Source: Stutzerimonas stutzeri | GTDB lineage: Bacteria; Pseudomonadota; Gammaproteobacteria; Pseudomonadales; Pseudomonadaceae | Direction: 5' to 3' | Assembly (NCBI RefSeq): GCF_018138085.1 | Contig: NZ_CP073105.1 | Span: 3,844,001 to 3,908,000, forward strand | DNA length: 64,000 bases | Shown: one piece after another, positions 8,755 through 16,835 of the stretch | Layout: every line of letters starts with the position of its first letter | Position numbering within the stretch: position 1 is the stretch's first letter | Position numbers and translations under genes: made by a program | Notes under the pieces: generated by a model | What the model was told of the DNA's origin: nothing | Databases searched by the model: none | What the model saw: the letters and a program-made list of their open reading frames with translations, nothing else

Positions 8755-8990
8755 AACCGTTTGCCTATCCCTTATCGTAAGGGGGAAACGGTGTCCTGTC
8801 TTTCAGGGGGCTCGTTCACGCAGGAAAGGTGCACCTGTAATGCGGAAAATGGCTGCTGCGAGGTGCTCGCGGCGGCCAAAAACGGAGAACTGAGCGGGTT
8901 ACCTGGTCGATTTTGATCGACGGCCCGCTTTCAAAAGCAGCGAGGGCTGAAGTCGACCGGAAATACAGGGTTACTTCAGACCTTCCCTAG

Positions 8991-10226
8991 AGGCAGAATC
9001 TGGGCAAAACTTCCCTACCTTGACAAAACTACCAAGTATGAAAAGCTTGCTTCCCAATGAGCGTCAGTTCTGACTTTTAATATATGGCCTGAGTCTAAAA
9101 GGCGAACAGCGCAACCCCATCAACCTCCATTATTAAACTAAGTACTTTATTCATCAATGCAAGCCTATGGCGTCGCCCCACTACGCTCAGTATTGGACAA
9201 AAAACAGCAACCTGAAACCAATGCAATAAAATAATCCAGCTCCAACGACCGCCCGTCAAGCACTTTTAGAAAAGAAAAAGCCAACCACTGACCATCGGTA
9301 TTTGTAATACGTATATATTGACAAGGATTGCCAGAACTCATGCACTAGAAGAGCAAGAAGATAATCCTTATCGGACTTACCCTGGGCGCGGTCAATGACT
9401 ATTTGAGATCAAGACATATCTCCACGGACGATGCGAGGCTGATCCAACCGGCTCGGAGTCTTCTTTTCGAATTTTGAAATTTCGCACCGTTGGTAATCAC
9501 CACAAGCGAGGCGCGTCGGTGACGCGGAAGGGTACCGCGACTCCTCGCGACTGCTTAAATTGCAAACGAAAGCGGATGATCTGAGTAATTTGTAGCGAGG
9601 GGCAGGTTCGAGAAAGTCTGCGTACGCTGAGATCTGCTCACTAACACCTAGCTACCCATCTAGTGCACGCACGAAGCGCGCCACGCGTCGAGCTGTACGG
9701 CGAGGCCACAAAATGATGAAAATTATGGCTCAGCAATAATTATGGCTGAGCCATAATTTCATATAACCGCAGCGTCACGGAAAAACCGCAATTATTTACA
9801 GCCTGCAATTGACCATGACAGCTGCCCCTCCAACGAGGGGATAGACTAAGTAGGTTAGCTAACTCGGGGCTGTGGAGATGATCGAGGATCGCGCCAATGA
9901 GCTGTTCATCAGCGCCGCTAGCAGCTGGAAAATCGGCCAAAAACGCGATGAGCAAAGCCAGCTTTCAGTTCGATTCAGGAGTACTAAGAAGGTCTCTTCT
10001 GGACGGCGACTACAAGGAGCTGTCCATGACCAGCCGACACGCCATTAAGGCTGCGGCCTCGCCTCTCCTTCACAGCGCCCATTTGATCGGATGCCCATTG
10101 GACAAGCAGCTTCGGAAGGCTTCATCCTAGTAACCAATAATCATGCTATAGCGAAGTATTCGGGGCCAATCAAGCACGTCGGTTGAATGCGCCAGCCTTC
10201 GATACCCTGTCGTGACGGGATGTCTA
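8991..10226. other. Gene-poor accessory stretch, about 1.2 kb
   Basis: No open frame here has a credible start, ribosome site and recognisable protein. Base composition is visibly more AT-rich than the metabolic half of the window up to about 9770. The only clear structure is the inverted-repeat cluster at 9721-9758. A 71-codon minus-strand frame (9740-9955) ends inside that palindrome and cannot be supported as a gene. The stretch looks like degenerate island DNA. Confidence 0.55.
9721..9758. repeat. Triple half-site palindrome ATTATGGCT
   Basis: AATTATGGCTCAG (9721-9733) is the exact inverse of CTGAGCCATAATT (9746-9758). A further AATTATGGC at 9738-9746 forms a tighter palindrome with GCCATAATT (TGA loop). 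So three copies of ATTATGGC, two direct and one inverted, lie in 38 bp. There is no T-run as for a terminator. It resembles a multimeric operator or recombination site, but no adjacent gene identifies it. Confidence 0.5.
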
Positions 10227-10844
10227 ATGACCATACAAGCCGTCATTTTTGATGCTTTCGGGACACTGATAAAGATTCAAGATGGGTCGCATCCGTACCG
10301 ACAGTTGATGAAGATCGGAAAGGCGCATGGTCGGCGCCCCCGCCCGGACGACGCGTCTTTCCTGATGAAATCTGCGATAACGTTGACGCAAGCCGCAGCG
10401 CATTTGGGGATCACTGCAAGCCCTGAACAATTGAGCACTCTGGAAACTGTCCTGGCAGAAGAGATCGCAGCCGTTGAGGCATATCCTGACGGGCTCGAAG
10501 CGGTGAAACTGCTCCAAGAGCAAGGCATTCGAATCGGTGTTTGCTCGAATTTGGCTTTCCCGTACCGGCAAGCCGTCCTGCGTTGCTACCCCATGCTAGA
10601 CGCATATGCATTTAGCTGTGATTTAGGCGTAATGAAGCCCGAACCCACCATCTACAGTTGGATTTGCGATCAGCTTGGGGCGTCCCCGACCGCATCGTGG
10701 ATGATCGGTGACTCCCAACGTTGCGACCGAGATGGGCCAACGGCAGTAGGCATCCGAGGCTTTTTTGTTGACCGAAACAGCACCAACGGTGACTGCCCTG
10801 AATTGGTTACGTTCGCTCGTAAGGTATTGGCAACCGCGCCTTGA
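10227..10844 (+). CDS. HAD-superfamily hydrolase, haloacid-dehalogenase-like
   Basis: 205 residues from ATG 10227 (an in-frame GTG lies at 10212). HAD motif I is IFDAFGTL near residue 8 with the nucleophilic Asp. The second Asp of phosphatases is replaced by Phe (DAFGT), like the DAYGT of L-2-haloacid dehalogenases. Motif II is VCSNLA, motif III Lys is in GVMKPEP, and motif IV is IGDSQRCDRDG. A helical cap lies between motifs I and II. Substrate cannot be told; phosphatase or dehalogenase are both open. It stands alone in a gene-poor region. Confidence 0.8.
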   Translation: MTIQAVIFDAFGTLIKIQDGSHPYRQLMKIGKAHGRRPRPDDASFLMKSAITLTQAAAHLGITASPEQLSTLETVLAEEIAAVEAYPDGLEAVKLLQEQGIRIGVCSNLAFPYRQAVLRCYPMLDAYAFSCDLGVMKPEPTIYSWICDQLGASPTASWMIGDSQRCDRDGPTAVGIRGFFVDRNSTNGDCPELVTFARKVLATAP

Positions 10845-11142
10845 GCGAGCGATGTCAGCCCCATCCATTTTCGCACTTCGCGATTGAAACCTGGAATCAC
10901 ACCAAGCAATCCTGCTCCATGAACCTCGAACCGCAGTCAAGATAAGACCGCAAATTGAGTTGAGGTGATTATGATCGGGGGCCAACGGGAACACCTTAGA
11001 AACCCAAGACGCCTCCCTAGATCATTGGTAACTTCAAACTCAGGAGTGTTTGGCTTCAACGCAGCCTAAACCCAACCGACTGCGGGCAGCTCTACTCGCC
11101 AACGCATGCACAGCCGCTCTCACAGATAAGTGAATGCGGCGC

Positions 11143-11170
11143 TTGACAAGACTCGAAAGGTTCATATACT
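11143..11170 (+). promoter_or_regulatory. Strong sigma70-like promoter in left repeat
   Basis: TTGACA (11143-11148), 16-nt spacer, TATACT (11165-11170). It would drive a short transcript of about 150 nt through the tRNA-like 3' segment to the terminator at 11290-11328. No reading frame of note lies in it. Confidence 0.65.
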
Positions 11171-11289
11171 CGCGCTCACTGTGAGCAATCCAACAAATCA
11201 AGGTTTCTTGCATAATGCGCTGAAGCCTTGGTTTGGCCGGGATATTGAAGTTTGGGATTCAAATCCCCCCGGCCCAATTAGAAGCACTT

Positions 11290-11328
11290 AAACCCCTGAT
11301 TTTCCTAGAGAATTTCAGGGGTTTTTGC
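11290..11328 (+). terminator. Terminator of left repeat unit
   Basis: AAACCCCTGA pairs with TCAGGGGTTT across a 15-nt loop, followed by TTTTGCTTT. It can also serve the minus-strand gene antitoxin that ends at 11355, because the stem starts with an A-run. Confidence 0.75.
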
Positions 11329-11354
11329 TTTCTGGCGTAGCGTGTGTCGAAGAC

Positions 11355-11684
11355 TCACGCTTGCTGAGCGGCAGCTTCGATCTCGGCGAAGTTGCTGATC
11401 TTCACCGAACCATCCGGGAACCGGGCGATGACCTCGAGCTGCCCGCCCATTGCTTCGATGTGGCTACGCAGCGTGGAGATATACATGTCGGTGCGCTTTT
11501 CCATTTTCGCGATCGACGGCTGCTGTACGTGCAGTAGCTCAGCCAGCATCTTCTGCGACAAGCCACGTGCCTGGCGCAGTTCGTTCAGCGGCATTTCAGC
11601 AAGCAGCTCCTGGGCTTTGGCTTCCACGCGAGCCTGAGCCTCTGGCGACATCTTTGCGCGTAAGTCTGCGAATTTCTTGGCCAT
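11355..11684 (-). CDS. higA: HigA-type XRE antitoxin
   Basis: 109 residues with a central XRE helix-turn-helix (LNELRQARGLSQKMLAELLHVQQPSIAKMEKR, about 34-65) preceded by a charged helix (KMSPEAQARVEAKAQELLAE). This matches HigA/YgjM-like antitoxins encoded after their toxin. It should neutralise the upstream HigB-like toxin and repress the operon through the palindromes at 12059-12081. Toxin stop and antitoxin start are 3 nt apart. Such pairs stabilise integrated islands. Confidence 0.82.
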   Translation of the reverse strand: MAKKFADLRAKMSPEAQARVEAKAQELLAEMPLNELRQARGLSQKMLAELLHVQQPSIAKMEKRTDMYISTLRSHIEAMGGQLEVIARFPDGSVKISNFAEIEAAAQQA

Positions 11685-11687
11685 CGT

Positions 11688-12041
11688 TCAGCCCTCCTTC
11701 TCAAGCTGTTCCAGGTGCTCGTCATAGAGACGATCTGCCAACGGAACGTTGATTTCATACCAGCGGTTGTCGCCCGTCTTGTCTCCGCCAATCAGCAGGA
11801 TCGCCGAGCGCCTGGGATCGAATGCATACAGCGTTCGTATCGGGCGCCCGTTGTGCTGGGTTCTCAGCTCTCGCATATGCCCATGACGTGCCCCATTGAT
11901 AGCGCTGCTATGTGGGAATCCGAGCGAAGGCCCACGGTCTTCCAGCAAACGCACGGAGACCGCTATGGACTCCTGCTCCTCCGCAGTGAGTGACTCCCAC
12001 CAGCCACCAAACTCATCGGTGTACTCAACGTCCCAAGTCAT
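11688..12041 (-). CDS. higB: HigB/RelE-type toxin
   Basis: 117 residues from ATG 12041 (MTWDVEYTDEFGGWWESL), which is the usual family start; a longer in-frame ATG at 12074 would lie within the operator. The RelE/HigB fold is suggested by the WWESLT helix, LLEDRGPSLGFPHSSAI, MRELR and the strand RPIRTLYAFDPRRSAILLIGGDKTGDNRWY. It is probably a ribosome-dependent mRNA endonuclease, gene order toxin first as in higBA. It lies between the boundary repeat and the integrase. Confidence 0.83.
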   Translation of the reverse strand: MTWDVEYTDEFGGWWESLTAEEQESIAVSVRLLEDRGPSLGFPHSSAINGARHGHMRELRTQHNGRPIRTLYAFDPRRSAILLIGGDKTGDNRWYEINVPLADRLYDEHLEQLEKEG

Positions 12042-12058
12042 ACGAAATATAGCCCCTA

Positions 12059-12081
12059 TGGAATATTCCATCAATGGAATA
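12059..12081. promoter_or_regulatory. Probable HigA operator
   Basis: Two overlapping palindromes: TGGAATATTCCA (12059-12070) and TATTCCAT-CA-ATGGAATA (12064-12081). They lie just upstream of the toxin start, where autoregulation of toxin-antitoxin operons occurs. Confidence 0.6.
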
Positions 12082-12088
12082 ATGACAA

Positions 12089-12877
12089 CTAGGAAAAAGC
12101 CGGCCCTAACCGTACCGCATCCTGCAGATGATCCGGTGCCAGATGCGCATACCGCATCGTCATGGCCAAGCTCGAATGGCCCAGGATCTTCTGTAGCGTG
12201 AGGATGTTGCCGCCGTTCTGGATGAACTGGCTGGCGAAGGTGTGCCGGAGTGCATGAGCGGCCTGCCCTTTCGGTAACCTGATCGTGGTTCTTGCCAGCG
12301 CACGCCGGAACGAGGTTATCGCCGGGGTGAAATGCCCGTGACGCTTCCAGTGCTTCGTTATCTTCTTTTCCAGCTCCGGTGAGATCGGGACCGACCGAAC
12401 CTTGCCGCTCTTAGTCCTGCTGAAGGTGATGACCCCGTTTCGGATAGATCCTGGCTGCAGCTTCTCGGCCTCAGACCATCGCGCCCCGGTTGCCAGACAG
12501 ATCGTCGCGACCAGCTCGACATGCGGGTTATCGCAGCCGTTGCGGATCGACTCCAGCAGCTCGGCGATCTGCTCGTTCGTCAGCCATGAAAGCTCACGCT
12601 CCTGGATCTTCAACGGCTTCACCAGCGCCAACGGGTTTTCGTACTTGATGACGGCGAGGCCACGAAGCTCGTTGTACACCGCGCGCAGATAGCCCAGCTC
12701 ATTGTTGAGCGTCTTCGGAGAAGCACCTGCCTGGCGATCATGCGCATAGGCTTGCGGATCGATCCGCGAGGCGATGGGATCCCGCAGCCGCTTGGCCAGA
12801 GCATCGAGCTTCTTGCGACGCCGCAGACCGTCCCTCAGCGAATGGCCGTGCAGGTTGATCGGATACGACGAGTTCAT
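12089..12877 (-). CDS. Tyrosine recombinase/integrase, probably N-terminally truncated
   Basis: 262 residues with the full catalytic set: R133 (GARWSEAE), H208-x-x-R211 (HALRH), H234 (LGHSS) and nucleophile Y243 (MRYAHLAP). The core-binding domain (GASPKTLNNELGYLRAVYNEL) is present. The arm-binding N-terminal domain of this family (usual total about 320-340) is missing: upstream of MNSSYPINLHGHSLRDGL no homologous sequence was seen. The homologous fragment at 27900-28405 implies two related elements integrated at the same tmRNA-type site. Catalysis may be intact but arm-site binding is doubtful. Confidence 0.85.
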   Translation of the reverse strand: MNSSYPINLHGHSLRDGLRRRKKLDALAKRLRDPIASRIDPQAYAHDRQAGASPKTLNNELGYLRAVYNELRGLAVIKYENPLALVKPLKIQERELSWLTNEQIAELLESIRNGCDNPHVELVATICLATGARWSEAEKLQPGSIRNGVITFSRTKSGKVRSVPISPELEKKITKHWKRHGHFTPAITSFRRALARTTIRLPKGQAAHALRHTFASQFIQNGGNILTLQKILGHSSLAMTMRYAHLAPDHLQDAVRLGPAFS

Positions 12878-13372
12878 GCTTTTATCGCCGTGCCTGTAGT
12901 CGCTCGCGAACCGCAGCCTGCTGTCCTGTCACCGCCTGAATTTGAAAAGCGCTGGCAGCACCACGGATGCACGGCCAATCAACATCAACTCGTTGGCATT
13001 AACGAGGGAGACGTCCGCAAGACTGACATAGATCACGATAGCTCCCGCAGCGTGTGCCATTTCCGGGATGACCCTGCAGGCGTAACGATGCCGGAGGTAT
13101 CTACAGAAACCAATACCTGGCACGTTTCACCATCTGCCTGGCTGCTTTCCAGGGAGCGCTGGGTATATCTTCTTTGAACCAGACGACAGCGGATCGCAAT
13201 CTCCCATTGCAGATGCAGCGAGGGGGCTTTGCCTCCTGTCCATCACCATGTACCACTTGTTGATCCTCATTGAGTTCGGCACGCCGATGGCAGGCGAACA
13301 GTTTCGGCTGCGCAATACTCCCGTGAAGCCCCTTGCACATTTGAGCACCCAGTTGTTGCTGTCTTGATATTT
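12878..13372. other. Intergenic stretch, no supported gene
   Basis: About 0.5 kb between the integrase and acuR. Frames here are short, lack ribosome sites and are antisense overlaps of the flanking genes. It probably contains degraded sequence from the lost integrase N terminus and the acuR promoter just before 13373. Confidence 0.5.
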
Positions 13373-13387
13373 GAGACGATCGGTCTA
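13373..13387. promoter_or_regulatory. AcuR operator, acuR copy
   Basis: GAGACGATCGGTCTA, matching TAGACGATCGGTCTA at 14047-14061 except for the first base. It is a TetR-type dyad (AGAC/GTCT arms) 11 nt before the acuR ATG. Confidence 0.75.
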
Positions 13388-13397
13388 TTATGCTGTC

Positions 13398-14030
13398 ATG
13401 ACTAGTGCAAAACCAGTAGCCCGTCGCGGCCGTCCCCCAAAGGTTCCTCGTGAGCGTGAAGACACCCACGACGCGCTGCTTCGGTGCGGGATGGAAGTGT
13501 TGAGCGAGCAGGGCTTTGCGGCGACAGGTATCGACAGCGTGTTGAAGCGGATCAATGTTCCCAAGGGCTCGTTCTATCACTACTTCAATAGTAAAGAAGC
13601 CTTTGGACAGGCGGTATTGGACCGCTATGCAAGCCGCTTTGCCCGGAAACTGGATCTGCTGCTGCTCAACGAGGCGGACCCACCGCTCCAGCGCATACGA
13701 AACTTCGTCGAGGATGCCAAGGAGGGTATGGCTAAGTACGAATTCCGCCGCGGTTGCCTGGTGGGCAACCTTGGACAGGAGATCATGGCCTTGCCTGAGA
13801 GCTTCCGTCTGGCGCTGGAGCATACGCTGATTGATTGGCAGGAACGTCTGGCTTGCTGTCTGCGTGAAGCCGCGAGCCAAGGACAGATAGACAGCGATAG
13901 CGACTGCGATTCTCTAGCCGCTTTTTTTTGGATTGGCTGGGAAGGCGCAGTGCTTCGCAGCAAATTGAGCCGCGATGTGCGCCCGCTGGAAATCTTCAGC
14001 GAAGGATTCTTTGCGGCGATTGGCCGTTAA
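13398..14030 (+). CDS. acuR: AcuR-like TetR repressor
   Basis: 210 residues from ATG 13398. The N-terminal TetR HTH (EQGFAATGIDSVLKRINVPKGSFYHYFNSKEAFGQAVL, about 37-75) is followed by an AcuR-type C-terminal ligand domain (GCLVGNLGQEIMALPESFR, DWQERLACCLREA). AcuR represses acuI and responds to acrylate and similar electrophiles in alphaproteobacteria; here it sits immediately upstream of an acuI homologue. Near-identical dyads lie before acuR and acuI, implying autorepression and control of both. The 39-nt gap to the second operator suggests acuI has its own promoter. Confidence 0.85.
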   Translation: MTSAKPVARRGRPPKVPREREDTHDALLRCGMEVLSEQGFAATGIDSVLKRINVPKGSFYHYFNSKEAFGQAVLDRYASRFARKLDLLLLNEADPPLQRIRNFVEDAKEGMAKYEFRRGCLVGNLGQEIMALPESFRLALEHTLIDWQERLACCLREAASQGQIDSDSDCDSLAAFFWIGWEGAVLRSKLSRDVRPLEIFSEGFFAAIGR

Positions 14031-14046
14031 ATTTTTTGGGAATTAA

Positions 14047-14061
14047 TAGACGATCGGTCTA
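14047..14061. promoter_or_regulatory. AcuR operator, acuI copy
   Basis: TAGACGATCGGTCTA, arms TAGAC/GTCTA, between acuR and acuI. It is followed directly by the acuI ribosome site AGGAGG at 14065-14070. Confidence 0.78.
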
Positions 14062-14075
14062 AATAGGAGGTGAAG

Positions 14076-15056
14076 ATGTTCAAGGCGATTCTTATTGAGA
14101 ATACAGACGGATACCAAGCCCAGTTAGCTGATCTGCATGACGAGCAGCTCCCGGCTGGCGATGTTACCGTCCGCGTGAGCTACAGCACGCTCAACTACAA
14201 GGACGGCTTGGCTATCAGCGGCAAGAGCCCGGTCGTCCGCCAATTCCCGATGATCCCGGGCATTGACCTGGCCGGAACGGTTGAAACCAGCAATCACCCG
14301 CACTATCAGGTTGGTGACCGAGTTTTGCTAAACGGATGGGGCGTAGGTGAAAGCCACTGGGGAGGATTGGCCCAGAAAGCCAGGCTGCGGGGGGATTGGT
14401 TGATCCCGCTGCCGAAGGGTTTGAGCGAACGCCAGGCCATGGCAATAGGAACTGCAGGCTATACAGCGATGCTTTGTCTGTTAGCCCTCGAGCGTCATGG
14501 CCTGACGCCGGCGCGTGGCGAGGTACTCGTAACGGGGGCCAATGGCGGAGTTGGCAGCTTCGCCATTGCGCTGCTGGCGCGCCGAGGCTACCAGGTGATC
14601 GCCGCGACAGGCCGAATCGGCGAAACGGAATATCTCAAGCGCTTAGGCGCAGCTACCGTCATCGATCGCAACGAGCTGTCCAATCCCGGGCGAGCCCTTG
14701 CGAAAGAGCGATGGGCCGCGGCAATCGACTCGGTCGGTAGCCATACGCTTGCTAACGTATGCGCCGGTACGCACGCTGATGGGGTCGTTGCTGCTTGCGG
14801 CCTAGCTCAAGGGATGGAATTCCCAGCAACGGTGGCGCCCTTCATCTTGCGCGGTGTAAGTCTGCTTGGCATCAACAGCGTCACCCGTTCCTACAAGGAG
14901 CGTGTCGAGGCCTGGGAGCGTCTTTGCACTGACCTGGACCTCTCGCTACTCGATCAGATCACCCATGAGATTGGCCTGAGCGAGGCCATGTCGGTCGTCG
15001 AACAGTTACTTAATGGCAAGGTTCGCGGTCGCGTGGTGGTAGATGTGAATCGATGA
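14076..15056 (+). CDS. acuI: Acrylyl-CoA reductase AcuI (YhdH family MDR)
   Basis: 326 residues from ATG 14076, preceded by TAGGAGGTG. Medium-chain reductase of the YhdH/AcuI family: N-terminal NYKDGLAI segment typical of the family, zinc-free catalytic domain, and nucleotide-binding motif VTGANGGVGSFA near residue 150. It should reduce acryloyl-CoA to propionyl-CoA with NADPH, protecting against this electrophile. Pairing with AcuR and its operators supports the assignment. Confidence 0.88.
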   Translation: MFKAILIENTDGYQAQLADLHDEQLPAGDVTVRVSYSTLNYKDGLAISGKSPVVRQFPMIPGIDLAGTVETSNHPHYQVGDRVLLNGWGVGESHWGGLAQKARLRGDWLIPLPKGLSERQAMAIGTAGYTAMLCLLALERHGLTPARGEVLVTGANGGVGSFAIALLARRGYQVIAATGRIGETEYLKRLGAATVIDRNELSNPGRALAKERWAAAIDSVGSHTLANVCAGTHADGVVAACGLAQGMEFPATVAPFILRGVSLLGINSVTRSYKERVEAWERLCTDLDLSLLDQITHEIGLSEAMSVVEQLLNGKVRGRVVVDVNR

Positions 15057-15288
15057 GCGCAAGCGTCGCCTATAGGGCATCGCGAGGCGGCCCCTCATCA
15101 TCGCCGCTTCGCGCGCCGCCCCCCCCGGCGTTTCCATAGGGCTGATCGGTACCATCCAGGGTTGCTTGGATCGATCAAGCCCTGTCGTAGCGGCTGCTCG
15201 TTGCTTCAGAAAAGAAGCCGCTGGCGAAACCCTGCCATCAGGAAGCCGAGTGGCGCCCGCTTGCTCGTCGATTCAGGGGGCCTGTTTC

Positions 15289-15942
15289 TTAAATATGAGT
15301 GAAAACCTGCTCCGCTGGCAGACGCGACTTTGGTAGACCGGCATTGAAATCGGTTTCGTCACGATAGCCAAGCGCGACCAGCACCAGACTGGTAAGGCCC
15401 TGTGCCCGCAGCCCCAGCTCCTCATCGAGCTTCTTGAAATCGAAGCCTTCCATTGGCGTAGCGTCCAGACCAAGCGCGGCAGCACCCAGCAGCAGGGTCC
15501 CCAGCGCAAGATAGGTCTGCTTTTCCATCCAATGCTGCAGGTCCTTCTGGTCATAGCGGTGCAGTGCTACGTAACCGCGGCGGGCATTGTCCTGCCCGAC
15601 CCTGGCATCCTCGCTATGGAAACGGCCATCACGCGCTTCCTGATCTAGCAGCGCCTGCAGGTGTTCCTCGGTCATGTCGTTACGGCTGCACAACACGATC
15701 ACATGCGAAGCCTTGAGGACCTTGGGTGCGTTGTAGGCAAAGCTACCCTCGGTTCCCTTGGCGATTCGCGCCTTGCCTTCGTCGGTAGATGCAATGACGA
15801 AGTGCCAGGGTTGCGAGTTCACCGAGGACGGACTGTGGCGCAGTTGTTCAAGCAACGCGTCGATGGACGCCTGCGGAATCTTGCGGCTGGCGTCAAAAGC
15901 CTTGGTGGTATAGCGACGTTTGGCGAGGCTGGCGAGTTCCAT
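15289..15942 (-). CDS. nfsB: Oxygen-insensitive NAD(P)H nitroreductase NfsB
   Basis: 217 residues, the family length. FMN-binding N-terminal RRYTTKAFD and SPSSVNSQPWHF, the KQTYLALGTLLLGAAALGLDATPMEGFD helix, and the C-terminal LVLVALGYRDETDFNAGLPKSR match NfsB-type nitroreductases. It reduces nitroaromatics and quinones by two electrons. It stands with other flavin and quinone reductases of this island. The gene ends 232 nt from acuI (convergent); the gap has no gene. Confidence 0.88.
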   Translation of the reverse strand: MELASLAKRRYTTKAFDASRKIPQASIDALLEQLRHSPSSVNSQPWHFVIASTDEGKARIAKGTEGSFAYNAPKVLKASHVIVLCSRNDMTEEHLQALLDQEARDGRFHSEDARVGQDNARRGYVALHRYDQKDLQHWMEKQTYLALGTLLLGAAALGLDATPMEGFDFKKLDEELGLRAQGLTSLVLVALGYRDETDFNAGLPKSRLPAEQVFTHI

Positions 15943-15970
15943 TGGTGGTTTCTCCTGTCAGATAGTGTTT

Positions 15971-16749
15971 TCAAAGGGCAACGCTGCGAGCCAGCCACGC
16001 GTCGGCGGCTTGCAGCGCTGACATCCCATCGCGGCAGATCGAGTGATCAAGTTCGCTAATGACTTCGTTGCCTGGACTGAGGCGGTTCAGTTCCTCGAGC
16101 AATGCCGCGGGCATATCGCGGGCAAATGGCTCGCTCACGATCAGCGTTGCGTCATCCTGGCCACCGAGCAGCCCCAGGGGTTCGTCCAAGGGGCGAATGT
16201 GGTGTGAGTGATGCAGGAACTGCGGATGCCAGAGTGGCACGACGCACCATTCGCGCCGTGCATGGGCTTGTTCGTAGCGCACGAAGCAATCGGCCTGAGT
16301 ACCGTTCTCGAAGTGATATCCGAGCCGATCGAGGCCGTATTGCTGGACAATCGCCCTGGAGAAGCGGCTGATGCCGGCGCCGGGATTGATGCCCTGGATC
16401 AGCCGCGTCATTCGTGTAGCGACCTCGGGGCGAAGGAGATCCGCGACGCTCTGTATCGCGTCGACGGGAACATAGTCCGGCACGCCCCAGATGCAGTAAG
16501 GCCGGTACAGTACGCCGAGCGTGCGTGTTTGCGCGGCATAAGGCGCCAGGTAGTCTCCATGGCTCGCCGGCAGCCAGGCCGAGGCCAGCATGTCGACAGC
16601 GCCGGCACCATAGCGGCGGAACATGTCTTCATGTGGCGCGGCACTGACCATAACCTCATAGTCGTGGCGTTCAAGTACGCGCTGCACCAGCGCGGCACTC
16701 GCCGCATGAAAGTCAGGTCGATGTAACCGAGACGGATGATCGGTTTCAT
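15971..16749 (-). pseudogene. Glycine-betaine-type ABC binding protein, single-base frameshift
   Basis: Starts at ATG 16749 (MKPIIRLGYIDLTF) but after 14 codons the frame breaks. Inserting one C in ACTTTC-ATGCGG restores HAASAALVQRVLERHDYE and the following 238-codon frame. The protein resembles OpuAC-domain substrate-binding proteins (SAWLPASHGDYL, WHPQFLHHSHHIRPLDEP), without a signal peptide. Either a recent frameshift mutation or a sequencing error. The rest of the frame is intact, which suggests the break is recent. Transport function is unlikely for a leaderless copy. Confidence 0.72.
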
Positions 16750-16835
16750 GGCTTCACCTCGCCCGCAGACGCGCGTCTCGGGCACAGTCCGAAGTCAACG
16801 TTTTTCCGATTGCAGCTGCGTAGGCGGAGGCCGTC

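Larger units (their letters stand above)
7493..8818 (-). mobile_element. IS3-family element inserted in the IS5 transposase
   Basis: Ends begin TGGACTTGCCCC at 7493 and, on the opposite strand, TGAACGAGCCCCC at 8818. These are imperfect ~30-bp inverted repeats that also share GGACACC and TCCCC blocks. A 5-bp target duplication CGCAG flanks it (7488-7492 and 8819-8823). It carries two overlapping reading frames on the minus strand, the usual orfA/orfB pair. Length 1326 bp. Confidence 0.92.
6463..8986 (+). mobile_element. IS5-family element, interrupted by an IS3-family element
   Basis: Perfect terminal inverted repeats GGAAGGTCTGAA (6463-6474) and TTCAGACCTTCC (8975-8986) are flanked by the 4-bp direct repeat CTAG (6459-6462 and 8987-8990), the YTAR target expected for IS5. 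One transposase gene reads rightwards. Without the inner IS3 element and one CGCAG copy the element would be about 1.19 kb, normal for IS5. The right 160 bp (8827-8986) is the untranslated end. Confidence 0.93.
11092..11342 (+). repeat. Island-boundary repeat, left copy
   Basis: About 250 bp closely matching 27610-27863. In order it carries the CTACTCGCCAA block, a promoter (11143-11170), the dyad GCTCACTGTGAGC, the segment GGGATTCAAATCCCCCCGGC (11254-11273) and a terminator. That segment matches the T-arm and acceptor strand at the 3' end of Pseudomonas ssrA as I remember it. Compared with the right copy it lacks 4 nt (TCCA) after GGC, so the terminal CCA is damaged. A toxin-antitoxin pair and an integrase gene follow. 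Confidence 0.75.

Noticed and set aside
9740..9955. 71-codon minus-strand frame in the gene-poor stretch
   Set aside because: Ends inside the inverted-repeat cluster, no convincing start signal, no recognisable family.
11092..11342. Complete tRNA or tmRNA gene in the boundary repeat
   Set aside because: Only the T-arm and acceptor 3' strand are visible; no matching 5' acceptor strand, D-arm, anticodon arm or tag reading frame.
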